Counted from the stretch's first letter, positions 34,551 to 44,017 are shown. The stretch is 64,000 bases of DNA from Allochromatium palmeri (GCF_009720725.1 NZ_WNKT01000001.1:186001-250000), one strand, 5' to 3'. Notes: a model not told the origin generated them from the letters alone. Numbers and translations are program-made.

Positions 34551-34755
34551 CGTTCTCCCCAGCCCATTCGGAGAGGGTGCCTTCAATGGCACGCAGATAA
34601 TCGATATCAAGCGGTTGCACACGGCGCACACGGGCGCTGCCGTCTTCGGCCATCTCCCAGGAAACATAGTCTCCAGGGGAGACATGCAGGGCGGCACGCA
34701 CGTCTTGGGGGATGGTGGTCTGACCCTTGGTTGTGATTTTGACGATGTGACCCAT
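34525..34755 (-). CDS. AbrB/MazE-type antitoxin
   Basis: A 76-residue swapped-hairpin AbrB-type DNA-binding protein: MGHIVKITTKGQTTIPQDVR at the N-terminus is the hallmark, followed by ALHVSPGDYVSWEM and an acidic C-terminal tail expected to bind the toxin. The ATG has GGAGG six bases upstream. It precedes and overlaps the damaged PemK-type toxin gene. A TACCG-N5-CGGTA inverted repeat just upstream is a plausible autoregulatory operator. Confidence 0.85.
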   Translation of the reverse strand: MGHIVKITTKGQTTIPQDVRAALHVSPGDYVSWEMAEDGSARVRRVQPLDIDYLRAIEGTLSEWAGENDEAAYRDL

Positions 34756-34780
34756 TGAACCCTCCGAGCTGTGCAAGTAT

Positions 34781-34795
34781 TACCGCATTACGGTA
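34781..34795. promoter_or_regulatory. Inverted repeat upstream of the antitoxin gene (possible operator)
   Basis: TACCGCATTACGGTA is a perfect 5-5-5 inverted repeat, 26 bases upstream of the antitoxin ATG and overlapping the stop of the small upstream frame. AbrB-type antitoxins often repress their own operon through such sites. No footprint evidence exists here. Confidence 0.4.
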
Positions 34796-34970
34796 GTACC
34801 AACGCCTCCGCTCGGGCCAGCAATTCGGCAAAGCTGTAGTTGACGCTGGTGACGCCAAAATCCGGCTCCCGGATAAAGGGTTGGCGCAGGTAGTGTACAC
34901 GATACTGCTGGTCGCCAAGGAATTCGACCATCGCCGGGATGAAATCGTCCGGCTTGTTCAGCGAGTACAT
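34788..34970 (-). CDS. Small hypothetical protein upstream of the antitoxin
   Basis: A 60-residue frame (MYSLNKPDDFIPAMVEFLG..., ending ARAEALVLP) ending 32 bases before the antitoxin ATG. I do not recognise it. Its composition is protein-like (balanced acidic and hydrophobic residues) but the ribosome site is weak. It may be a third gene of the toxin-antitoxin transcript or a fragment. Confidence 0.35.
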   Translation of the reverse strand: MYSLNKPDDFIPAMVEFLGDQQYRVHYLRQPFIREPDFGVTSVNYSFAELLARAEALVLP

Positions 34971-34993
34971 GTTGCGTCCAGGTGATTAGACGC

Positions 34994-35009
34994 GATCAGG
35001 CCGCTGATC
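34994..35009. repeat. Short palindrome in the divergent gap before the ATPase gene
   Basis: GATCAGGCCGCTGATC is a perfect 6-bp stem with a 4-base loop, lying between the small leftward frame and the rightward ATPase. It has no T-tract, so it is more likely a protein-binding palindrome or chance than a terminator. Confidence 0.3.
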
Positions 35010-35027
35010 AGGGCGGGTGCAAAATTA

Positions 35028-35055
35028 TTGATTTTTATTCTGAATCGGATAAATT
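35028..35055 (+). promoter_or_regulatory. Possible sigma-70 promoter of the ATPase gene
   Basis: TTGATT at 35028-35033 and TAAATT at 35050-35055 are separated by 16 bases in a strongly AT-rich stretch that stands out from the GC-rich surroundings. Each hexamer matches four of six consensus positions. The predicted transcript would start inside the inverted repeat that follows. Confidence 0.4.
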
Positions 35056-35084
35056 ATCTTTATTTGGATAAAGATCGATAATTT
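35051..35084. repeat. Nested AT-rich inverted repeats directly before the ATPase start
   Basis: ATCTTTAT (35056-35063) pairs with ATAAAGAT (35068-35075) around a TTGG loop, and AAATTATC (35051-35058) pairs with GATAATTT (35077-35084). The two perfect 8-bp repeats share bases and so offer alternative pairings. They end two bases before the ATG at 35086, where a ribosome site would normally lie. An operator or a translational hairpin are both possible. Confidence 0.55.
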
Positions 35085-35085
35085 C

Positions 35086-36282
35086 ATGATCCACTATCCC
35101 CGCACAGAACTGGCTGAAGCGCTGGCGGCGGCCCTCCAGGGCAAGACTATCTTCAGCGATGCCCACAATGGCCTGTTTCTCGCCGCGCCACGCCGAACCG
35201 GCAAATCCACCTTCTTGCAGTCCGACCTGAAACCAACGCTGGAGCGACAGGGAGTCGTGGTTATCTATGTGGATCTGTGGGCGGATCTGCGCCGCGATCC
35301 CGGCATGTTGATCACAGAGGCCATTGGCCGAACCTTGCAGGCCCGCTTGGGCAAGCTGGCTAAGACCGTCAAATCGGCCGGCCTGGAAAGCGTGAGTATT
35401 GCCGGCGTCAAGCTCGATACGACCAGGATCGGCCGGCAGGATGGCGCCACCCTGCCTGATGCGCTGCGCGCACTGCATGAGACGACACAGGCCCCCGTAG
35501 CCCTGATCATCGACGAGGCGCAACAGGCCTTAACCAGCGAGGCTGGGGATACAACAATGGCCGCGCTCAAATCGGCGCGCGATCAGATCAACCGGCCCGG
35601 CGAGATCCATCTGATGCTGGTGATGTCGGGGTCGGATCGGGACAAACTGCTGCGCCTGGTCAATACTAACGGCGCACCCTTCTATGGCTCGCAGATCCAG
35701 CGAATGCCTGAGCTGGACCAAGGTTTCATCGACTATCTCGCGCACCTGATCGAAGCCCAGCGCTCCAATCTGGCACCCGTGGATGAGGTCAAATTGTTCG
35801 ACGCCTTTCAGGCCTTTGGATGTCGCCCGCAGTTTTTCATGGAGGCGCTCGGACAGGCGCTGAGTCCGCTGTCTGGACTAACCATCCGTTTTGAGCAGGC
35901 AGTGCTGGAGGCGGCGGCTCAGCGTCGAGCGGATGATGAAGCTCAGATGGAATCCGAGTATCTGGGCCTGAAACCACTCGAACGAGCCATCCTCTGGCGT
36001 CTGCTGGAACAGGGGCCAAGATTTCGGCCCTATGACGTGGAGGCACTGCGTTTCTACCGAGAGAAAACCGGTGTCAAGGTCACGGCACAGAAGGCACAAA
36101 ATGCGCTCGAAGCCTTGCGACAGCGCACCCCGGCACTGGTCTGGAAATCGGCGCGGGGCGAATATGCCGTGGATGATGCCGCCATGCACCGTTGGTTCGA
36201 AAAACGGGTCGAGGATGGTCGCTGGCCACCACAGGGGACGCCCGGCGATCTCGACTTGGTCACTGAGGAAGATCCGTTCTGA
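35086..36282 (+). CDS. Lone P-loop ATPase of the AAA+/STAND-like type
   Basis: A 398-residue ATP-binding protein. Walker A is AAPRRTGKST (about 33-42), Walker B is VALIIDEAQQA (about 138-148), a sensor-like LMLVMSGSDRDK follows (about 180-191) and the C-terminal 120 residues look like a winged-helix region (PLERAILWRLLEQGP... ARGEYAVDDAAMHRWF). The layout resembles the archaeal-type ATPases and related bacterial ATPases sometimes found with mobile or defence genes. No nuclease or other effector domain is attached. It lies in an AT-richer insert together with a broken toxin-antitoxin pair and is preceded by an unusual inverted repeat. There is no clear ribosome site. Confidence 0.75.
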   Translation: MIHYPRTELAEALAAALQGKTIFSDAHNGLFLAAPRRTGKSTFLQSDLKPTLERQGVVVIYVDLWADLRRDPGMLITEAIGRTLQARLGKLAKTVKSAGLESVSIAGVKLDTTRIGRQDGATLPDALRALHETTQAPVALIIDEAQQALTSEAGDTTMAALKSARDQINRPGEIHLMLVMSGSDRDKLLRLVNTNGAPFYGSQIQRMPELDQGFIDYLAHLIEAQRSNLAPVDEVKLFDAFQAFGCRPQFFMEALGQALSPLSGLTIRFEQAVLEAAAQRRADDEAQMESEYLGLKPLERAILWRLLEQGPRFRPYDVEALRFYREKTGVKVTAQKAQNALEALRQRTPALVWKSARGEYAVDDAAMHRWFEKRVEDGRWPPQGTPGDLDLVTEEDPF

Positions 36283-36378
36283 TGCGCTGAGCGGCGCATC
36301 GGCGCCGGCCACGGGTTCGGCGCGATAGCCCTGTTCGGCCAGCGACCCGATGAGATCCAGGGCTTCAAGGGCTGACAT
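36283..36378 (-). pseudogene. 5' fragment of a disrupted gene after the retropepsin pair
   Basis: An ATG at 36378, overlapping the end of the second retropepsin gene by 14 bases, opens a frame reading MSALEALDLIGSLAEQGYRA and about 12 more residues before it reaches the 3' end of the convergent ATPase gene at 36282. The first 32 residues look like genuine coding sequence. The frame stays open further as antisense of the ATPase, but that part is unlikely to be real. I interpret it as the 5' stub of a gene cut by the ATPase/toxin-antitoxin insert. Confidence 0.45.
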
Positions 36379-36877
36379 ACGGCCGCAACCGCATCTGTCC
36401 CCCAGCCAGCCACACCTCCATATGCTTGAGATACGCCATCCCGAGCAACGCCTGCTCGCCGGCCATATTTGGCAGCACGGTCGCCTTGACCTGCTGCGCG
36501 ACCAGCCCACCGACATCGACACTGTCGAGCCAGGCCGTCCAACTGCGCACATTGCCATTGCCGGTCTTGCTCACCGCCCCCGGATGCAATCGCAGACCGA
36601 GCCGTTGCGCCACAGCATAGGGCAGGGCGACATCAGCCGACCCCGTGTCGATCAGAAACTCGATACGCTCACCATTGATCCGTCCAGTGACCACATACTG
36701 ATCGAGCTGGTTCTGTTCGAGCATTACCTCGGGCACGCCATCGCTGCCCAGATAGGCCACCGGACGCGGATTGGGATTGCCACGGCGACCGACCTGGCTC
36801 AACACCAGCACGATGGCCAGCCCCAGCAGGGCGATGACAACGAGACGGCCATAGCGAAAGAATCCAGGAACCTTCAA
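36365..36877 (-). CDS. Membrane-anchored retropepsin-like aspartic protease (second copy)
   Basis: A 170-residue protein with one N-terminal membrane helix (about 10-27) and a clan AA aspartic protease domain. The catalytic motif is FLIDTGSADVALP (about 77-89), and the C-terminal ALLGMAYLKHMEVWL is typical of the TIGR02281 group. The start is a TTG at 36877 that overlaps the TGA of the preceding copy (TTGA), with GAGG nine bases upstream; no ATG or GTG fits. Such proteins work as dimers in other clan members. It is about half identical by eye to the upstream copy, so a tandem duplication is likely. Confidence 0.83.
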   Translation of the reverse strand: MKVPGFFRYGRLVVIALLGLAIVLVLSQVGRRGNPNPRPVAYLGSDGVPEVMLEQNQLDQYVVTGRINGERIEFLIDTGSADVALPYAVAQRLGLRLHPGAVSKTGNGNVRSWTAWLDSVDVGGLVAQQVKATVLPNMAGEQALLGMAYLKHMEVWLAGGQMRLRPYVSP

Positions 36878-37413
36878 GGCATGGTACCTCGCAGAGTCAG
36901 GGTGTTGCCGCGCTGGATGAGTTCGAGCGGCTTGAGAAAACTCATGCCCAGCAACACCTCGTCGCCCGGCATGTTCGGCAACACGCTCGCGCGCACGCCA
37001 TGCGCGACCAGTCCGCCGAGTTCGACCTGCGCCAGCCGCGTCGACCAGGTGCGGGTGATCCCGTTGGCTGTGCGGCTGCTGCCCTCGGGACCGAGCCGCA
37101 GATCCAACCGCCGCGCCAGATCCAGCGACAGCGCCACATCCGTTGCGCCCGTATCGACCAGAAAGCGCACCGGCTCGCCATTGATCCTGCCGCTCGCGAC
37201 ATAGTGCCCGGCCCGATTGCGCTGGAGCACCACCTCGACGACGCCATCGGCCCCCTGGAGCGTGAGTGGATGCGGATTGGGATTGTTGTCCCGCTCCAGC
37301 CATTGATGAAAAAACAGCGCCAGCACCGCCAGCCCGGAGATCCAGGCCCCGAACAGCATGGCTCGACCGAGACGGGCGGGCCAGTCATCGCGGACGCGAT
37401 CCTCGTCAGACAC
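36874..37413 (-). CDS. Membrane-anchored retropepsin-like aspartic protease (first copy)
   Basis: A 179-residue protein with a short cytoplasmic N-terminus, one membrane helix (about 20-37) and a clan AA aspartic protease domain with the catalytic [13 protein letters not shown] (about 84-96) and [14 protein letters not shown] near the end. The start is a GTG at 37413 lying inside the last codons of sucB (8-base overlap), and the gene overlaps the second copy at its other end. The tight coupling to a TCA-cycle enzyme is unexpected. Confidence 0.83.
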   Translation of the reverse strand: MSDEDRVRDDWPARLGRAMLFGAWISGLAVLALFFHQWLERDNNPNPHPLTLQGADGVVEVVLQRNRAGHYVASGRINGEPVRFLVDTGATDVALSLDLARRLDLRLGPEGSSRTANGITRTWSTRLAQVELGGLVAHGVRASVLPNMPGDEVLLGMSFLKPLELIQRGNTLTLRGTMP

Positions 37414-38692
37414 GCAACAGCAGCCGCGCCGGATCTTCCAGCAGCTCCTTGATCGCGACCAGGAACTGCACCGCATCGCGCCCGTCGATGAGCCGATGAT
37501 CATAGGTAAGCGCCAGATACATCATGGGCGCAATCACGATCTGGCCGTCTTCGACGATCGGACGCTCCTGGATCTTGTGCAGACCCAGGATGGCACTCTG
37601 CGGCGGGTTGAGGATCGGCGTGGAGAGCAGCGAACCGAACACCCCGCCATTGGTGATGGAGAAGGTGCCGCCGGTCAGTTCCTCATAGCTGAGTGTTCCG
37701 TCCTTGGCCTTCTGACCGAACTCAGCGATGCCCTGCTCGATTTCGGCCATGCCGAGCTGATCGGCGTTGCGCAGAATGGGCACCACCAGACCGCGCGGCG
37801 AGCTGACGGCGATGCCGATGTCGTAATAGCCGTGATAGAGGATGTCCTCGCCGTCGATACCGGCATTGAGTACCGGGAAGCGTTGCAGGGCTTCGACCAC
37901 CGCCTTGACGAAGAACGACATCAGACCCAGACGCGCGCCATGACGCTGCTCGAAGGTTTCCTTGTAGCGCGCGCGCAGGGCATTGACGGCGGCCAGGTTG
38001 ATCTCGTTGAAGGTGGTCAGCAGCGCGGCGTTCTGCTGCGCCTGGAGCAGCCGCTCGGCGATGCGCGCGCGCAACCGGGTCATGGGCACACGCTGCTCGG
38101 GGCGACCGGCCTCGCCGCTGAGGGCGGGCGTCGGCGCTGTGTCGAGCGGCGCCGCCGCGAAGGACGATGGCGCGGCAGTCGTCCGGGATGCGCCCGAAAG
38201 GTCGGGATGACGCTCGGGCGCCTGATGTTCGCGCGCGTCCAGATAAGCGAGCACATCGGCCTTCTGGATGCGCCCGTCGCGGCCGGGGATCTGGTTCGGC
38301 TCCAGATGCAGTTCCTTGACCAGTTGACGCGCCGAGGGCGTGACATGAGGTGGTACGTTCAGCGGGGACGCGGCGGCGGGCGGCGTGGGCGTCGCGGCCG
38401 GTGCCGTGCTCACCGGCGCGGCAGGCTTGGGCGCGGGTGCGGCGGTGCTCGCCGCCCCTTCGCTGATCAGGGCCAGGACGTCATCGGTGTGGACCAGCGC
38501 GCCTTCCTCGGCCAGGATCTCGCCGAGCACGCCGGCGCGCGGCGCCGGTACCTCCAGCACCACCTTGTCGGTCTCCAGCTCGACCAGGTTCTCGCCCTCC
38601 CTGACCGCCTCGCCCGGCCGTTTGCTCCAGGTCAACACCCGTGCATCGGCGACGGATTCGGGTAGGGCGGGTACGCGGACTTCGAGACTCAT
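37406..38692 (-). CDS. sucB: Dihydrolipoyllysine succinyltransferase, E2 of 2-oxoglutarate dehydrogenase
   Basis: A 428-residue E2 subunit that transfers the succinyl group from E1-bound thiamine intermediate to CoA. The single lipoyl domain has the modified lysine in [11 protein letters not shown] (about 41-51), an alanine/proline linker follows, the peripheral-subunit-binding domain is at about 117-152 ([11 protein letters not shown]) and the catalytic domain ends with the active-site histidine in [13 protein letters not shown] (about 397-409). Its ATG overlaps the sucA stop. The E3 (lpd) gene is not adjacent; two protease genes take that place. Confidence 0.96.
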   Translation of the reverse strand: MSLEVRVPALPESVADARVLTWSKRPGEAVREGENLVELETDKVVLEVPAPRAGVLGEILAEEGALVHTDDVLALISEGAASTAAPAPKPAAPVSTAPAATPTPPAAASPLNVPPHVTPSARQLVKELHLEPNQIPGRDGRIQKADVLAYLDAREHQAPERHPDLSGASRTTAAPSSFAAAPLDTAPTPALSGEAGRPEQRVPMTRLRARIAERLLQAQQNAALLTTFNEINLAAVNALRARYKETFEQRHGARLGLMSFFVKAVVEALQRFPVLNAGIDGEDILYHGYYDIGIAVSSPRGLVVPILRNADQLGMAEIEQGIAEFGQKAKDGTLSYEELTGGTFSITNGGVFGSLLSTPILNPPQSAILGLHKIQERPIVEDGQIVIAPMMYLALTYDHRLIDGRDAVQFLVAIKELLEDPARLLLRV

Positions 38693-41562
38693 TGCGGCGG
38701 GATCCTTTGGTTCATGGTCGGGTTGTAGTAACCGCTCAGCGCCTCGTCGATCAGACGCTCATGCTGTTCGACATGGGCTGCGCGATGACCGACGGCCGGA
38801 GCGGCGGAGGCCGGGCGGCCGACATAATAGGGCCGCTTGCCCTCCTGGATAAGGTTGTGGAAGCGATGCTTGATCTGATCCCAGGCGCCCTGATTCTGCG
38901 GCTCCTCCTGACACCAGACGATCTCCTCGACGTGCGCATAGGCTTCGAGCGCGCTTGCGAAGGCTTCCTTGGGGAAGGGATAGAGCTGCTCGATGCGCAG
39001 CAGCGCGACATTGGTCTGACCGCGCGCACGCCGTGCCTCCAGCAGATCATAGTAGACCTTGCCGCTACAGAAGACGACGCGCTCGACCTCGGTCGGGTCG
39101 ATGGGGTCGGTCTCGGGGATCAGCACCTGATACTGGCCGTGGGTCAGCTCGTCGAGCGAGGAGACGGCGAGCCGATGCCGCAGCAGGCTCTTGGGTGTCA
39201 TCACGATCAACGGCGTGCGATAGGGACGCAGCATCTGGCGGCGCAGCAGATGGAACATCTGCGCCGGCGTGGTCGGCACGCAGACCTGGATGTTGTGCCC
39301 GGCGCACAGTTGCAGGAAGCGCTCGGGACGCGCCGACGAATGCTCGGCACCCTGGCCCTCCATGCCGTGCGGCAGCAGCATCACCAGACCGCAGTACAGA
39401 CCCCACTTGGTGCCGGCCGAGGTGATGAACTGATCGATGACCACCTGGGCGCCATTGGCGAAGTCACCGAACTGGGCCTCCCAGAGCGTGAGCGCGTGCG
39501 GCTCGGCCGTGGCGAAGCCGTATTCATAGCCGAGCACGGCTTCCTCGGAGAGGATGGAGTCGATGGCGATGAACGCGCCCTGATGCGGCCCCAGATGCTG
39601 GAGCGGCGTGTAGGCCTCGCCCGTCACCTGATCATGGAGCTTGGCATGACGATGGACGAAGGTACCGCGTCCGACGTCCTGACCCGAGAGCCGCACCGGA
39701 ATACCGGCGTCGAGCAGGCTGGCATAGGCCAGATTCTCGGCATAGCCCCAGTTGAGGAGCTGATCGCCCAGGGCCATCTTGCGTCGCTCGTCCCAGATCT
39801 TCTCCACGCGCGGATTCAGCTCGAAGCCCTCGGGCAGACGCAGTATGGACTCGGTGAGCGCGCGCACTGTCTCCAGCGGCACGCCGGTGTCGATGTCCTG
39901 GTTCCAGTGCTTCCCGCGACAGAAACTCCAGTCGACGCGCGAGATGTTGTCCAGCCCGCAGAGCACCGGACGGGCGATGACCACGCCCTGCTCGATGGAA
40001 TGACGATAGGCGGCGACCATCGCCTGTTCGTCGTCATGCGTGAGCAGACCCTGCGCGATCAGCCGCTCGGCATAGACGGCGCGCGATGTCGGATGCTGGC
40101 GGATCTTCTGGTACATCATCGGCTGGGTGACGGCCGGCTCGTCGGCCTCGTTGTGCCCGAGCCGGCGATAGCAGATCAGGTCGATGATGACATCCTTGTG
40201 GAACTGGTTGCGGAAGTCGAGCGCCAGTCGGGTGACGAAGATCACCGCCTCGGGATCGTCGCCGTTCACATGGAACACCGGCGCCTGCACCATCTTGGCG
40301 ACATCGGTGCAGTAGGGCGTGGAGCGCGCGTCGAGCGGATGGCTGGTGGTGAAGCCGATCTGGTTGTTGATGACGATGTGCACCGTGCCGCCGGTGCCAT
40401 AGCTGCGCGTCTGCGACAGTTGCAGCGTTTCCATGACCACGCCCTGACCGGCGAAGGCGGCATCGCCGTGGATGAGCACCGGCAGCACCTGATCGCCGGT
40501 CCGATCGCCCCGGCGGCGCTGGCGCGCACGCACCGAACCCTCGATCACCGGGTTGATGATCTCCAGATGCGAGGGATTGAAACCGAGCACCAGATGCACC
40601 AGACCGCCGGGCGTCTCGACATCCGTGGCAAAACCCATGTGATACTTGACGTCGCCGGCCATCTGACGCCAATCCATCTGGACCCGGCCCTCGAACTCGT
40701 CGAAGATGTCAGCCGGCGGCTTGCCGAAAATATTGGTGAGCACGTTGAGCCGACCGCGATGGGCCATGCCGATCACGATCTCCTGCATCCCCTGGCGTCC
40801 GGCGCGCTGGATCATCTCGTCGAGCAGCGGGATGAGCGCTTCGCCGCCTTCGAGCGAAAAGCGTTTTTGACCGACATAACGCTGATGCAGATATTTTTCG
40901 ATGCCCTCGGCGGCGGTCAGGAGCGTCAGCAGCCAGCGCCGACCGTCCGTATCCAGCTCGGGCCGGGCGCGATAGCCCTCCAGTCGCTTCTGGATCCAGC
41001 GCTTCTCCTGGGTGCTGGTGATATGCATGTACTCCGAGCCGACCGTGCCGCAGTAGGTCTCCTGGACCATGCTGACGATCTCGCGCAGCGGCAGGCGATC
41101 CGGGGCATAGAGCGAACCCGTGTTGAAAACGCTGTCCAGGTCGTCTGGCTCCAGATTGTGATAGGCCAGATCCAGATCGGCGATGCGCGGCGGTTCACGC
41201 AGCTGGATCGGGTCGATGGCGGCGACCTGATGTCCGCGATAGCGATAGCCGTTGATGAGACTGAGTACGGCAGCCTGCTTCTCGGCGGCGGCCGGATCCA
41301 GACAGTCGACCGCGCGGCTGGCGGCATGCGCGCGTGGCTCACGGGCGAGACGCCGGAAGTTGTCGCGGATCGGGCCGTGTGGCGTCTCGGCGGTGGCCGG
41401 CTCGTTGGCCGCCTCCCGGCGCAGGCCGTCGAAGCGCGCGCGCCAGGCGACATCGATGCTTTCCGGGTCGACCAGATAGCGTTCGTAGAGATCCTCGATA
41501 AAGGCCGCATTGCCGCCATAGAGCGCGCTGGAGCCTCGGAATAGGTCTAGGAGTGTGCTCAT
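38689..41562 (-). CDS. sucA: 2-oxoglutarate dehydrogenase E1 component
   Basis: A 957-residue thiamine-diphosphate enzyme that decarboxylates 2-oxoglutarate. The N-terminal E2-binding segment ([17 protein letters not shown]) and the [13 protein letters not shown] and [18 protein letters not shown] thiamine-site motifs are clear. The ATG at 41562 gives the usual N-terminus [12 protein letters not shown]; the frame runs on to 41688 without homologous sequence. Upstream, TGCTATAAA read on the minus strand (about 41650-41658) could be an extended -10 element, but no good -35 is seen. Its presence implies a complete oxidative TCA branch. Confidence 0.96.
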   Translation of the reverse strand: MSTLLDLFRGSSALYGGNAAFIEDLYERYLVDPESIDVAWRARFDGLRREAANEPATAETPHGPIRDNFRRLAREPRAHAASRAVDCLDPAAAEKQAAVLSLINGYRYRGHQVAAIDPIQLREPPRIADLDLAYHNLEPDDLDSVFNTGSLYAPDRLPLREIVSMVQETYCGTVGSEYMHITSTQEKRWIQKRLEGYRARPELDTDGRRWLLTLLTAAEGIEKYLHQRYVGQKRFSLEGGEALIPLLDEMIQRAGRQGMQEIVIGMAHRGRLNVLTNIFGKPPADIFDEFEGRVQMDWRQMAGDVKYHMGFATDVETPGGLVHLVLGFNPSHLEIINPVIEGSVRARQRRRGDRTGDQVLPVLIHGDAAFAGQGVVMETLQLSQTRSYGTGGTVHIVINNQIGFTTSHPLDARSTPYCTDVAKMVQAPVFHVNGDDPEAVIFVTRLALDFRNQFHKDVIIDLICYRRLGHNEADEPAVTQPMMYQKIRQHPTSRAVYAERLIAQGLLTHDDEQAMVAAYRHSIEQGVVIARPVLCGLDNISRVDWSFCRGKHWNQDIDTGVPLETVRALTESILRLPEGFELNPRVEKIWDERRKMALGDQLLNWGYAENLAYASLLDAGIPVRLSGQDVGRGTFVHRHAKLHDQVTGEAYTPLQHLGPHQGAFIAIDSILSEEAVLGYEYGFATAEPHALTLWEAQFGDFANGAQVVIDQFITSAGTKWGLYCGLVMLLPHGMEGQGAEHSSARPERFLQLCAGHNIQVCVPTTPAQMFHLLRRQMLRPYRTPLIVMTPKSLLRHRLAVSSLDELTHGQYQVLIPETDPIDPTEVERVVFCSGKVYYDLLEARRARGQTNVALLRIEQLYPFPKEAFASALEAYAHVEEIVWCQEEPQNQGAWDQIKHRFHNLIQEGKRPYYVGRPASAAPAVGHRAAHVEQHERLIDEALSGYYNPTMNQRIPPQ

Positions 41563-41787
41563 GCTGAAGTGTTCGATTGCCTTTGGTGGTGTATTTTTTA
41601 TTGTGGATAGTCTGGCTCGGCTCCACGGGATACGGCCCGACGCGCGGGTTTTATAGCATACTCGACACAGAACCCGACACGCTGTCACAAACCGCTTATG
41701 GTCAATGAAAGCAATTGAAATGATCGTGTTATTAAATAGTTGGTTCGCGTCGACAGTGCGGCTGTAGCCGACGAACCCGAGACAGCC

Positions 41788-42057
41788 ATGCCAAACGATC
41801 CGGATTCAGCCGAGCGTCTTGTAATCCCTGATTTCGCGTTTGATCGCCACCAGGGCCATGTACAGCGTTTGCGCGAGACGCGCATCCGCTTGGCCAAGCT
41901 CGAAGCCGACATCGCCTATTTCCAGGCGCGTCTCGAATTGATCGGTGAACCCACTAGCAGCAACCGTGCCGCACAGCGCAAGCTGTTCACGCTGTTGCAC
42001 AAGGCCGTCGCCAAGGAGATTCTCGACACCCGGCGGCACCATGCCGAACTGCGCTGA
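41788..42057 (+). CDS. Small hypothetical helical protein
   Basis: An 89-residue protein, divergent from sucA and upstream of hemC. It is strongly helical and charged (HVQRLRETRIRLAKLEADIAYF), with a possible short coiled coil at about 25-50. No family is recognised. The frame opens earlier at a TTG (41740), but the ATG at 41788 is favoured, with a GAGA site nearby. The spacing to hemC is about 260 bases and contains no other supported gene. Confidence 0.6.
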   Translation: MPNDPDSAERLVIPDFAFDRHQGHVQRLRETRIRLAKLEADIAYFQARLELIGEPTSSNRAAQRKLFTLLHKAVAKEILDTRRHHAELR

Positions 42058-42316
42058 GGGCGTTCAGTGTGCCTTCAGCGCACCGATCCCGAGACCTGTC
42101 GCGCTATCCTGTGACACAATCGCCACCCAAGCCGCGTCCGTTTGGTTGTGAGGCGTCGTCTCCGGTGGGAACCACGCCATTTCCGCCGATCCGGAACCAG
42201 CCTCGACGCGGTTGGCCAATCTTGTTTTCAATCTTGAACCGCGTCGACGACGATGCTTGCATCGCCGGCTCGGCGTCGAGCCGATGATCGGACGCGGTTT
42301 GACCCCAGGATCCAAC

Positions 42317-43243
42317 ATGTCCAACAGCATTCGTATCGCCACCCGCAAATCCCCCCTGGCCATGTGGCAGGCCGAGCACGTCACCGCCCGGCTCAAGGCA
42401 CTCCATCCCGGTCTCACCGTCGAGATCATCGGCATGACCACCAAGGGCGACCAGTTGCTCGACTCGCCGCTGTCGAAAGTCGGCGGCAAGGGGCTGTTCG
42501 TCAAGGAGCTGGAGCAGGGGATGCTGGCCGGGGAGGCGGACATCGCCGTGCACTCGATGAAGGACGTGCCAGTCGAGTTCCCCGAGGGACTCCATCTGGC
42601 GGTGATCATGGAGCGCGAGAATCCCTATGACGCCTTCGTCTCCAACACCTATGCCAGCCTGGCCGACTTGCCCGAGGGCGCCTGTGTCGGCACCTCCAGC
42701 CTGCGCCGTCAGAGCCAGCTCGCCGATCGCCGTCCCGATCTGCGTATTGAGCCGCTGCGCGGCAACGTCAACACCCGTCTGGCGAAGCTCGATGCCGGCG
42801 AGTACGACGCCATCATCCTGGCGGCGGCCGGACTGATCCGGCTCGGTTTTGAGTCGCGCATCCGTGACTGCATCGATCCGGTCGACTCGTTGCCGGCCAT
42901 CGGTCAGGGTGCCATCGGCATCGAGTGCCGCATCGACGACGCGCGCGTGCATCAGCTCATCGCGCCGCTGGCCGATCGCGACACCACCGACCGCGTGCTC
43001 GCCGAGCGTGCGATGAACGCGCGGCTCAACGGCGGCTGTCAGGTGCCGATCGGCGGTCATGCGGTGCTCGACGGCGATCAGCTCATCCTCAAGGGTCTGG
43101 TCGGAACCACCGACGGCACGCGCATCCTGCGTGCCGAGGCGTCTGGACCGCGTGCCGAGGCCGAGGCGATCGGCGTGCGCGTGGCCGAGGATCTGCTCGG
43201 GCAGGGCGCTGATGTCATCCTGAGCGCGATCATGGGGCACTGA
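42317..43243 (+). CDS. hemC: Porphobilinogen deaminase (hydroxymethylbilane synthase)
   Basis: A 308-residue tetrapyrrole-pathway enzyme that polymerises four porphobilinogens. The N-terminal [17 protein letters not shown], the substrate-binding SLRRQSQL and LRGNVNTRL segments, and the dipyrromethane-cofactor cysteine in [10 protein letters not shown] (about 239-248) are all present. The ATG at 42317 has AGGA close upstream and matches the family start; the longer open frame is not conserved. It precedes hemD by three bases, and the pair supplies uroporphyrinogen III for haem, sirohaem and, in a phototroph, bacteriochlorophyll. Confidence 0.96.
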   Translation: MSNSIRIATRKSPLAMWQAEHVTARLKALHPGLTVEIIGMTTKGDQLLDSPLSKVGGKGLFVKELEQGMLAGEADIAVHSMKDVPVEFPEGLHLAVIMERENPYDAFVSNTYASLADLPEGACVGTSSLRRQSQLADRRPDLRIEPLRGNVNTRLAKLDAGEYDAIILAAAGLIRLGFESRIRDCIDPVDSLPAIGQGAIGIECRIDDARVHQLIAPLADRDTTDRVLAERAMNARLNGGCQVPIGGHAVLDGDQLILKGLVGTTDGTRILRAEASGPRAEAEAIGVRVAEDLLGQGADVILSAIMGH

Positions 43244-43246
43244 GCG

Positions 43247-44017
43247 ATGAGCCTGCCTGCCGATCTTGCCGGTCGCGGTGTGCTGGTGACCCGTCCCGCC
43301 GGTCAGGCCGAGCCGCTGTGCCGCCTGATCGAATCGGCGGGCGGGCGTGCCATCCGCTTTCCGACCATCGCCATCGAGCCGACCAACGATCCCGATGCCA
43401 CAGCACTTCTGGCCGAGTCCTGGCATCTGCTGTATTTCGTCAGTCCCAACGCGGTCGAACAGGCGTTGGCACTGGTCGCTGACGGCACCTGGCCGCACGT
43501 CGAGCGGGTGGCGGCGGTCGGACGCGGCACGGCGCGCGCGCTGGAGGCTGCTGGGCGCGCACCTGATCTGGTGCCGAACGATCGTTATGAGAGTGAAGCG
43601 CTGCTGGAGATGCCGGAACTGGCCGACATGCGCGGCCAGCGGGTGCTGATCGTGCGCGGCGAGGGCGGGCGTGGACTCTTCGCCCAGGCCATGACCGAGC
43701 GTGGAGCCGAGGTGCGCTTCGCCGAGGTCTATCGGCGCGTGCGTCCAGCGGTCGATGTTGCGCCGCTCCTGGCACGTTGGCGCGAGGAGGTCGACTTCGT
43801 GATGGCGACCAGTGACGAGGTACTGCTCAATCTGGCCGAGCTGCTCGGTCAGGATGGGCGGGCGCGTCTGCTGGCCACGCCGCTGGTGGTGATCGCCGAA
43901 CGCACCGCCCAGACGGCGCGTGATCTTGGATTTCAGACCGTCCGCGTCGCCGAGCGTGCCGAGGATGCGGCTATTCTGGGTTCACTGATCGGTCTGTCGC
44001 CATCCACCCGAGGTTGA
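43247..44017 (+). CDS. hemD: Uroporphyrinogen-III synthase
   Basis: A 256-residue HemD-fold protein that closes and inverts ring D of hydroxymethylbilane. The N-terminal GVLVTRPAGQAEPLCRLIE and the LYFVSPNAVEQAL segment (about 62-74) are typical, as is VDFVMATSDEVLLNL near residue 182. HemD is poorly conserved generally, so the operon position after hemC is important support. Its 3' end overlaps the convergent lipoprotein gene by 36 bases. Confidence 0.92.
   Translation: MSLPADLAGRGVLVTRPAGQAEPLCRLIESAGGRAIRFPTIAIEPTNDPDATALLAESWHLLYFVSPNAVEQALALVADGTWPHVERVAAVGRGTARALEAAGRAPDLVPNDRYESEALLEMPELADMRGQRVLIVRGEGGRGLFAQAMTERGAEVRFAEVYRRVRPAVDVAPLLARWREEVDFVMATSDEVLLNLAELLGQDGRARLLATPLVVIAERTAQTARDLGFQTVRVAERAEDAAILGSLIGLSPSTRG

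Noticed and set aside
35878-36282. Continuation of the frame starting at 36378 through the ATPase gene, giving a protein of about 167 residues
   Set aside because: Beyond 36282 it is antisense to the convincingly coding ATPase, so only the first 32 residues are kept as a gene stub.
38641-41544. A 967-codon open frame on the plus strand opposite sucA
   Set aside because: It is the antisense of a clearly recognised E1 gene, is full of histidine, arginine and aspartate as expected from reversed GC-rich codons, and matches no family.
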